A stretch of 6,176 nt of DNA, taken from assembly GCA_026387995.1 (NCBI GenBank), contig JAPLKQ010000080.1:9592-15767 (forward strand), read 5' to 3'. The notes below the pieces were generated by a model that was not told the origin of the DNA, did no database searches, and was given only the letters and a program-made list of their open reading frames with translations. This document shows positions 1 to 5,002 of the stretch, in pieces. The position numbers and the translations under genes are program-made. The stretch's first letter is position 1. Each line of letters opens with the position of its first letter. Origin of the DNA: Bacillota bacterium. Its GTDB lineage: Bacteria; Bacillota_I; Bacilli_A; RFN20; CAG-826.

Positions 1-1643
1 GTATGTACAAGCTCAAAAGCGAGCTTGAAGATTTATGCCTGAAATATCTAGAACCGCAAAAATATGCCGACATTATCGAGATGCTCGAAAATCGAAACAA
101 GAACCTTCAAAAATCACTGAACGACCTTAAGAAAAAAATCGCCGACATCGTTTTTGAAGCTCATATCTCTTTTGATCTCGAAAGCCGTGTTAAGAGCATC
201 TATTCCATTTATAAGAAAATTTATATCAAAGGTCATAACTTCAATGAGATTTATGACATCTTGGCGTTACGCATCATTACCGACACGGTCCTTCACTGTT
301 ACGAAGTGCTCGGGCTGGTCCACGCTGCCTACAAACCGATACCGGGCCGCTTCAAAGACTACATCGCCATGCCGAAAGCCAACCTTTATCAATCCCTGCA
401 TACCACGATTGTGGCTGGCGATGGGCAAATTTTCGAAGTGCAGATCCGCACCAAAGAGATGGACGAGATCGCCGAAACCGGCGTGGCCGCTCACTGGGCC
501 TATAAAGAAGGCCGTAATTACAACCCTGAATCCGAACAAAGAGAAATTGAGGACCAATTGCATTGGTTCCGTGATTTTATCAACCTTGGCGGCGAAACCG
601 AAGGCGCCAAGGAATACATGGATTCTTTGACCAACGATATTTTCAAGGCCAATGTTTATGTTTTCACGCCCAAAGGCAAAGTGGTGGAACTTCCGACCGG
701 GTCGACCCCGCTGGACTTTGCATATCGCATTCACACGGGTGTCGGCGATTCGGCGATTGGGGCCGTCATCAACGGCTCGTTGGTACCGCTTCATACGATT
801 CTTAAAACAGGCGATGTTGTCGAAATAAAAACGAGCAAAACTTCTCCAGGGCCTAACGAGGGTTGGCTGAAGATCGTCCAGACCGCATCCGCCAAAAACC
901 ATATCCGCAAATTCCTGATGAAGAAGAACGCCGATTTACTGCATGATGACCATGTGGCAAAAGGGCGGACGAGTGCCATCGATTCGTTCAAAGACCGTGG
1001 TTTGACTGAGCAGGAAATGATCGAAGCCATCAACCAGCCGAAAGTATTCTCGCAATTTGGCGTTTCCAATCTTGACGAATTATTCATTGCGATTGCCAAT
1101 CGAAACCCGATGCCAAGCGCGATTATCGACTTTTTGAATATCAAAAAAAGAGTGAATGTTAACCCCGTATTCAAGACCAAAGCCGAAATCATGGATGGCC
1201 ATACGCCGGTGTTCGTGAAGAATGCCGGTAAAGTCGCCATCACCTTAGGCAATTGTTGCACGCCGATTCCTGGCGATGACATCGTTGGGTATATCACGAA
1301 AGGCAAAGGTATCACCGTTCACCGTGCGACTTGTCCCAATATCGCGACCGAAAAGAACCGCCTCGTGGACGTCTATTGGAACGACAATCTCGAACTTTCC
1401 GTCTATCCGGTCGATATTGCGATTGAAAGCATCGACCGAGCGAACCTTTTGATTGATATCATGGGCACTTTCTCGCAACAAAAAGTCAATTTATCGGCCG
1501 TGAGCGCCAAACTTCACCAAAACACCATGACCTCGACCATCCTCGTGACAGTTTTGATTACAGACGCCAAGCGCCTAAGCGACATCTTCAATATTTTGCT
1601 CAACGTGACGGGCGTTTTCAAGGTTTACCGCGTCGTCCATTAG
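1..1643 (+). CDS. relA: Bifunctional (p)ppGpp synthetase/hydrolase Rel (RelA/SpoT family), 5'-truncated by window start
   Basis: Rel transfers pyrophosphate from ATP to GDP/GTP to make the stringent-response alarmone (p)ppGpp; long Rel proteins also hydrolyse it. Residues are numbered from the ATG at base 3, which is internal: the frame is open to base 1 and the protein begins inside the helix linking the HD hydrolase to the synthetase domain. About 190-200 N-terminal residues are therefore outside the window. Seen here: synthetase domain about 55-170 with SRVKSIYSIYKK (61-72), the metal-binding Asp in NEIYD (85), RFKD (116-119), NLYQSLHTT (127-135) and FEVQIRT (144-150); TGS domain about 213-276; helical region; zinc-finger/RIS-type motif with NCC (417-419) and HRATC (440-444); C-terminal ACT domain about 466-546. 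RFKD, rather than the EXDD of monofunctional RelA, indicates the bifunctional Rel/SpoT type. The stop is TAG. No frameshift or key-residue loss is seen. The family is certain; hydrolase activity cannot be judged because that domain is absent here. Confidence 0.96.
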   Translation, partial: MYKLKSELEDLCLKYLEPQKYADIIEMLENRNKNLQKSLNDLKKKIADIVFEAHISFDLESRVKSIYSIYKKIYIKGHNFNEIYDILALRIITDTVLHCYEVLGLVHAAYKPIPGRFKDYIAMPKANLYQSLHTTIVAGDGQIFEVQIRTKEMDEIAETGVAAHWAYKEGRNYNPESEQREIEDQLHWFRDFINLGGETEGAKEYMDSLTNDIFKANVYVFTPKGKVVELPTGSTPLDFAYRIHTGVGDSAIGAVINGSLVPLHTILKTGDVVEIKTSKTSPGPNEGWLKIVQTASAKNHIRKFLMKKNADLLHDDHVAKGRTSAIDSFKDRGLTEQEMIEAINQPKVFSQFGVSNLDELFIAIANRNPMPSAIIDFLNIKKRVNVNPVFKTKAEIMDGHTPVFVKNAGKVAITLGNCCTPIPGDDIVGYITKGKGITVHRATCPNIATEKNRLVDVYWNDNLELSVYPVDIAIESIDRANLLIDIMGTFSQQKVNLSAVSAKLHQNTMTSTILVTVLITDAKRLSDIFNILLNVTGVFKVYRVVH

Positions 1644-1678
1644 TCGTTTTTTACTCGGATTACCGTGGTTTTTCTAAA

Positions 1679-1708
1679 TTGACATTTATAGTCTTTAATG
1701 ACTATAAT
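1679..1708 (+). promoter_or_regulatory. Sigma-A type promoter of the hisS-aspS-tkt operon
   Basis: A perfect -35 hexamer TTGACA (1679-1684) and a perfect -10 hexamer TATAAT (1703-1708) are separated by 18 bp, close to the optimal 17 for housekeeping sigma factors. Transcription should start near 1715, at the beginning of the T-box leader. It lies 35 bp after the relA stop, which suggests that hisS has its own promoter. An 8-bp inverted repeat covers most of the spacer and the first five bases of the -10 box (separate entry). The promoter is predicted from sequence only. Confidence 0.85.
1686..1707. repeat. Perfect 8-bp inverted repeat overlapping promoter spacer and -10 box
   Basis: TTATAGTC (1686-1693) and its exact reverse complement GACTATAA (1700-1707) flank a 6-nt spacer, TTTAAT. 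The right arm contains the TATAA of the -10 hexamer. This could be an operator for a dimeric repressor, or a weak hairpin at the end of relA read-through transcripts. It could also be chance in AT-rich promoter DNA. It has no clean U-tract after it, so an intrinsic terminator is not well supported. Confidence 0.4.
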
Positions 1709-1793
1709 TTATTTACCGTTGACGCAGAGGATTTAACCGTTCGCTTTAGGGAGGGCTTGCTTGATGAAAAGGCCCGCGGATCGGAATAAATTT

Positions 1794-1798
1794 GACAC
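1794..1798 (+). promoter_or_regulatory. T-box specifier sequence GACAC (overlapping Asp GAC and His CAC codons)
   Basis: It lies on the 3' side of the specifier loop just above the basal helix of Stem I. GAC (1794-1796) is fully unpaired in my fold and is followed by a purine, A1797, as is usual for specifier codons. CAC (1796-1798) overlaps C1798, which pairs with G1727 at the top of the basal helix, so reading it would need that pair to open. The gene context (hisS first, aspS second) fits either tRNA or both. Confidence 0.7.
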
Positions 1799-1879
1799 TG
1801 CTGAGGGTGAAGCCCGATAAGTAGGGATTCCGTAGCGCGTCGTTACCGCCATAAGTGCGTCGGATATCTGTCTGGCGAA

Positions 1880-1910
1880 CTAAGGTGGTACCGCGATCAT
1901 TCGTCCTTAG
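1880..1910 (+). promoter_or_regulatory. T-box antiterminator
   Basis: CTAAGG (1880-1885) pairs with CCTTAG (1905-1910), six contiguous pairs, presenting the conserved T-box bulge that begins UGGU (1886-1889) and continues ACCGCG. UGG would pair with the CCA end of uncharged tRNA and U1889 with the discriminator base. The right arm uses bases that otherwise form the terminator loop and G1910 of its stem, so the two folds exclude each other. Confidence 0.9.
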
Positions 1911-1933
1911 AATCGATCGCTTTTTATTTTTTT
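1893..1933 (+). terminator. Rho-independent attenuator terminator of the T-box leader
   Basis: GCGATC-ATTC (1893-1902) pairs with GAAT (1910-1913) and GATCGC (1915-1920), with C1914 bulged, giving 10 pairs around a 7-nt loop (1903-1909). A near-continuous T-run follows directly (1921-1933, one A at 1926). It should terminate transcription when charged tRNA occupies Stem I, just before the hisS ribosome binding site. The T-run abuts the Shine-Dalgarno sequence, so only read-through transcripts carry that site. Confidence 0.92.
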
Positions 1934-1938
1934 GGAGG
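1934..1938 (+). promoter_or_regulatory. Ribosome binding site of hisS
   Basis: GGAGG ends 5 nt before ATG 1944. It decides the start: an upstream in-frame TTG at 1932 overlaps this Shine-Dalgarno and the terminator T-run, so it cannot be the real initiation codon. The HisRS family N-terminus (a few residues before PKGTHD) also fits ATG 1944. Confidence 0.93.
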
Positions 1939-1943
1939 TATTT

Positions 1944-3239
1944 ATGGAAATCAATTTGCCAAAGGGCACCCACGACGTCATCTTAGATGAAGCCCGTGCC
2001 TATGAAAAAATCGAGACGTTATTTAAAGCCGTTGCTGACTTATACGGATTCAGCGAATTGCGGACTCCGATTATCGAAGCAACCGAACTTTTTACGCGCA
2101 GCGTCGGCGATAGCAGCGACATCGTGCGCAAGGAAATGTATACCTTTAAAGATAAAGGCGATCGCAGCATTACCCTCCGTCCGGAACTCACGGCCGGCGT
2201 CATGCGCAGCATTGTGAACAATAAATTATTCGCCACCCAAGATTTACCGATCAAGGTTTATTATCTCGGGCCGGCATTCCGTTACGAACGGCCGCAACTT
2301 GGCCGGTATCGTCAGTTTAACCAATTCGGCGTTGAGTCCGTCGGCATCACTTCGCCGCTCAGCGACGCTGAAGTCATCATGATGGGTTATGCCGCCCTGA
2401 AAATGCTTGGTTTTGGTCATATCACCCTCAAGATCAATACGCTCGGCGACGACGAAAGTCGCAAAGCCTATCGCGTCGCTTTGAAAGAATATTTTGGAAA
2501 GCATCTCGATAAGATGTGTCCGGATTGCCACGAACGTTACGAAAGCAATCCGCTTCGGATTCTCGATTGCAAAGTACCTGAGGATATCGAAATCGTCAAA
2601 AAGGCCCCTAAAATCAGTGATTATCTCACCGAAGCCGCTCAAGAATCCTTTGAATTCGTGCTGGCGACATTAGCTAATTTCGATATTAAGTATGAAGTCG
2701 ATGAAAGTTTAGTGCGCGGACTCGATTATTACTCGCACGTTGTCTTCGAATTCCACTATACGACGGAAGCGGGCGTCAGCCTCGGCGCGCTCGGCGCCGG
2801 CGGCCATTATGATAATTTGGTCAGCGAACTCGGCGGCCCGGCTTTAAGTGGCGTCGGATTGGCTTTCGGGATTGAACGCATCTATGGCGTCCTTGAAAAC
2901 GATAAATTGCTTCAGGATGTCAAGGAAGAAACCGACTTTTACGTCATGCCTCTCGGCGATAACGCCCTGCTTGACGCTTACATGATTGCCCAAGCCCTAC
3001 GCGGAGCCGGCTATCGGACGGAAGTCTGTTTCGAGAATAAAGGATTTAAAACCCTTTTCAAACGGGCCGAGCATAAAGGCAGCAAGTATGCCGTCATCAT
3101 CGGCGATACCGAGATGCAAGCTGAGCAGGTGACCTTGAAGAATTTGAAAACCCAAGAGCAAATCACGGTCAAATATGCCGATTTAATCGATAAAGCCGAT
3201 CAATTATTCGCTGTCGAAGATGACCATGATCATCACTAG
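1944..3239 (+). CDS. hisS: Histidyl-tRNA synthetase (HisRS, class IIa)
   Basis: HisRS activates histidine with ATP and charges tRNA-His in the cytoplasm, working as a homodimer. The 431-residue protein is of normal bacterial length. In order: N-terminal PKGTHD (6-11) with motif 1 region following; TLRPE (77-81); motif 2 with FRYERPQLGRYRQF (112-125), including the catalytic arginine; a CPDC...LDC segment (192-209) typical of bacterial HisRS; the histidine-binding RGLDYYS (258-264); AGGHYDNLV (285-293); motif 3 GVGLAFGIERI (303-313); then the alpha/beta anticodon-binding domain (about 330-420). The full RGLDYYS and AGGHYD signatures distinguish it from HisZ, the non-charging paralogue. It is the first gene after the T-box leader, and aspS follows 9 nt downstream. 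The C-terminus is acidic and His-rich, ending EDDHDHH (425-431), which is not part of the catalytic core. Stop is TAG. No defect is seen. Confidence 0.98.
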   Translation: MEINLPKGTHDVILDEARAYEKIETLFKAVADLYGFSELRTPIIEATELFTRSVGDSSDIVRKEMYTFKDKGDRSITLRPELTAGVMRSIVNNKLFATQDLPIKVYYLGPAFRYERPQLGRYRQFNQFGVESVGITSPLSDAEVIMMGYAALKMLGFGHITLKINTLGDDESRKAYRVALKEYFGKHLDKMCPDCHERYESNPLRILDCKVPEDIEIVKKAPKISDYLTEAAQESFEFVLATLANFDIKYEVDESLVRGLDYYSHVVFEFHYTTEAGVSLGALGAGGHYDNLVSELGGPALSGVGLAFGIERIYGVLENDKLLQDVKEETDFYVMPLGDNALLDAYMIAQALRGAGYRTEVCFENKGFKTLFKRAEHKGSKYAVIIGDTEMQAEQVTLKNLKTQEQITVKYADLIDKADQLFAVEDDHDHH

Positions 3240-3242
3240 GAG
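3238..3242 (+). promoter_or_regulatory. Ribosome binding site of aspS, overlapping the hisS stop codon
   Basis: AGGAG begins within the hisS TAG stop (3237-3239) and ends 6 nt before ATG 3249. The overlap suggests translational coupling, with ribosomes finishing hisS placed to reinitiate on aspS. Confidence 0.85.
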
Positions 3243-3248
3243 AGCACT

Positions 3249-4979
3249 ATGGAAAGAACACATCAAAATGGGACCTTGTCCCTTAAAAATGTCGGTGAAA
3301 AGGTCGTTTTAGTCGGCTGGGTGGCGAAACGGAGAAATCTTGGCTCGCTCATTTTCATCGATTTGCGCGACCGTTCCGGCATTGTCCAAGTTTTAGTCAA
3401 AGAAGGTCTCGATATCCCGGATGTCCGTAACGAATACGTCGTCCAGGTTTTTGGGACGGTCAAAGAAAAAGACGTCGAAAACAAAAATCTGAAAACGGGC
3501 GCCATCGAAGTGGTGGCCGACAAGATCATTTTGATCAACAAGTCCCAGACGCCTCCGCTCATCATTGACGATGTCACCGATGCCCTTGAAGATACCCGTT
3601 TGAAATACCGCTACTTGGATTTACGCCGTCCGTCGATGCAGCAAAAGCTTATTCAGCGCGCGCAAATCGTAAAAGCATTCCACACTTACCTTGATGCCAA
3701 TGGCTTTTTAGAGATTGAAACGCCTTTATTGACGCTTTCGACCCCCGGCGGCGCCAGGGACTTTCTCGTTCCCAGCCGCGTGCACCCAGGAAACTTCTAT
3801 GCGTTACCGCAATCGCCGCAAATCTACAAACAACTCCTGATGATCAGCGGTTTAGAAAAATATTACCAAGTCGCGCGCTGTTTTCGCGACGAGGACTTAC
3901 GGGCTGACCGTCAACCGGATTTCACCCAAATCGATATCGAGACCTCTTTCCTTGACCAAGATCAATTGTTGGCTTACATGGAAGGGGCTTTAGCTAAAGT
4001 TTTCCTCGACGTCAAAGGCATTAAGTTGCCGCTCCCGTTACGGCGGCTAGATTATGCCGAAGCCGTTAACACTTATGGGACGGACAAGCCGGATACACGT
4101 TTTGGGTTAAAGCTTGTTGACGTCAAATCGATTTTCGTCAATAGTGCCTACGAAGGCTTTAAGACCGCGGCGTCTATCAAAGCCATCGTCATTCCCGGCG
4201 TCGCCTCCACCAGCAGCCGGAAAACCCTTGATGAGCTTAACTTGATTGCCCATAAATACCATTTAAAGAGCGTTACCCCCCTGAAAGTCGAAGCAGGCGT
4301 ATTGACCGGTTCTTTTGCCAAACTGGTTTCTTCATCTGAAAGCCATAAGCTATTCGAGACGTTATCGCTCAAGAACGATGACCTCGTCATCTTTGCCGCT
4401 TCCGCGAACAACACCGACGTCTGTTTTGCCCTCGGCGCCATACGGACTTTTTACGCTCGTCAATTAAACCTCATCAAACCGGAAACCTTTGATTTGTTGT
4501 GGGTCGTCCATTTCCCATTATTTGAAAAGAACGACAATGGACAATTAGTCAGCGCCCATCATCCATTCACACGTCCATGCGATGAAGATTTGAAGTACCT
4601 CGACACGGATCCGAGTCGCGTCTATGCCTATGCTTTCGATATCGTCATCAACGGTTACGAAGCCGGCGGTGGTTCCCTCAGAATCTATGACCATGACGTC
4701 CAATACAAGATCTTCCAAGTCCTCGGATATACCGAAGCCGATATCCAGCGCAAGTTTGGTTATTTCATTGATGCCTTTAACTATGGCACGCCGCCGCACG
4801 GCGGGCTGGCGTTCGGATTGGACCGCTTAGCCATGATCCTCACCGGCACCGATAACATCCGCGATGTCATCGCCTTCCCAAAGAACCTCGCTTCCGTCTG
4901 CCCATTGACGAAGGCCCCAAGCCCGGTCGATCAGCAGCAGCTCGATGATTTGTCAATTGCCATCGTCAAAAAAGAATAA
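3249..4979 (+). CDS. aspS: Aspartyl-tRNA synthetase (AspRS, class IIb, bacterial type)
   Basis: AspRS charges tRNA-Asp with aspartate in the cytoplasm as a homodimer. At 576 residues it has the usual bacterial length. Domains: N-terminal OB-fold anticodon-binding domain (about 1-105) with GWVAKRRNLGSLIFIDLRDR (23-42); catalytic core with RYLDLRRPSMQ (121-131); flipping loop STPGGARDF (164-172); LPQSPQIYKQLLM (186-198), which supplies aspartate-binding Ser, Gln and Lys; motif 2 RCFRDEDLRADRQPDFTQID (210-229); the bacterial GAD insertion domain (about 285-405); and motif 3 GTPPHGGLAFGLDR (513-526). Residue 167 is Gly where bacterial AspRS normally has Glu (TPEGARD). Leu31 replaces the His reported at this place in non-discriminating AspRS of the Pseudomonas type, so a discriminating, tRNA-Asp-only enzyme is the better guess. 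No gatCAB genes are visible to test this. It is co-transcribed with hisS, with the Shine-Dalgarno overlapping the hisS stop. Stop is TAA. Confidence 0.98.
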   Translation: MERTHQNGTLSLKNVGEKVVLVGWVAKRRNLGSLIFIDLRDRSGIVQVLVKEGLDIPDVRNEYVVQVFGTVKEKDVENKNLKTGAIEVVADKIILINKSQTPPLIIDDVTDALEDTRLKYRYLDLRRPSMQQKLIQRAQIVKAFHTYLDANGFLEIETPLLTLSTPGGARDFLVPSRVHPGNFYALPQSPQIYKQLLMISGLEKYYQVARCFRDEDLRADRQPDFTQIDIETSFLDQDQLLAYMEGALAKVFLDVKGIKLPLPLRRLDYAEAVNTYGTDKPDTRFGLKLVDVKSIFVNSAYEGFKTAASIKAIVIPGVASTSSRKTLDELNLIAHKYHLKSVTPLKVEAGVLTGSFAKLVSSSESHKLFETLSLKNDDLVIFAASANNTDVCFALGAIRTFYARQLNLIKPETFDLLWVVHFPLFEKNDNGQLVSAHHPFTRPCDEDLKYLDTDPSRVYAYAFDIVINGYEAGGGSLRIYDHDVQYKIFQVLGYTEADIQRKFGYFIDAFNYGTPPHGGLAFGLDRLAMILTGTDNIRDVIAFPKNLASVCPLTKAPSPVDQQQLDDLSIAIVKKE

Positions 4980-4987
4980 TATTCATT

Positions 4988-4994
4988 AAGGAGA
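4988..4994 (+). promoter_or_regulatory. Ribosome binding site of tkt
   Basis: AAGGAGA lies in the 23-nt gap after aspS. Its GGAG core ends 9 nt before ATG 5003, a workable spacing. The gap has no room for a full promoter or a terminator hairpin, which supports read-through from aspS. Confidence 0.88.
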
Positions 4995-5002
4995 ATACGT
5001 TC

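Larger units (their letters stand above)
1715..1933 (+). promoter_or_regulatory. T-box riboswitch leader controlling hisS-aspS (tRNA-sensing transcription attenuator)
   Basis: A T-box leader binds a specific tRNA: the specifier codon reads the anticodon, and the T-box bulge senses a free 3' NCCA end, which favours antitermination. The diagnostic core, TGGTACCGCG, is at 1886-1895. Stem I can be folded by hand: GCAG 1724-1727 with CTGC 1798-1801; ATTTA 1731-1735 with TAAAT 1787-1791; CCG 1737-1739 with CGG 1782-1784; CGC 1742-1744 with GCG 1776-1778; GGGCT 1753-1757 with GGCCC 1771-1775, closing a 13-nt apical loop. This leaves a specifier loop with AGG (1728-1730) on the 5' side and TTGACA (1792-1797) on the 3' side. 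The loop contains GACAC (1794-1798), readable as GAC (Asp) or CAC (His), matching the two synthetase genes downstream. The linker 1802-1879 has small possible hairpins, for example GGG 1805-1807 with CCC 1813-1815, which I cannot assign securely to Stem II or III. The 5' end depends on the predicted promoter. Confidence 0.93.

Noticed and set aside
3..5. ATG at base 3 as the start of the Rel protein
   Set aside because: The frame is open through base 1 and the first residues align within the helix between the hydrolase and synthetase domains of long Rel proteins. The ATG is an internal Met produced by the window cut.
267..1481. Antisense open frames of 78-211 codons across relA
   Set aside because: They overlap a well-conserved gene on the other strand, show no recognisable domain and no consistent ribosome binding sites. 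They are typical shadow frames.
1653..1673. Possible relA intrinsic terminator: CGG-ATTA-CCG (1656-1665) followed by GTGGTTTTT
   Set aside because: The stem has only three contiguous pairs and a T-T mismatch beyond. It is too weak to list as a terminator, though some pausing is possible.
1802..1879. Precise assignment of T-box Stem II, Stem IIA/B pseudoknot and Stem III
   Set aside because: Several short competing pairings exist (for example 1805-1807 with 1813-1815, and GCGC 1835-1838 with GTGC 1855-1858). By eye none is clearly better, so no separate features were listed.
1932..1934. TTG at 1932 as an upstream start for hisS
   Set aside because: It sits in the terminator T-run and overlaps the GGAGG Shine-Dalgarno, with no ribosome binding site of its own. 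ATG 1944 is ideally spaced and fits the family N-terminus.
1746..1973. A 75-codon antisense frame over the T-box leader
   Set aside because: It lies across a structured RNA leader and the hisS start. The translation has no recognisable features, and the T-box explains the sequence constraint here.
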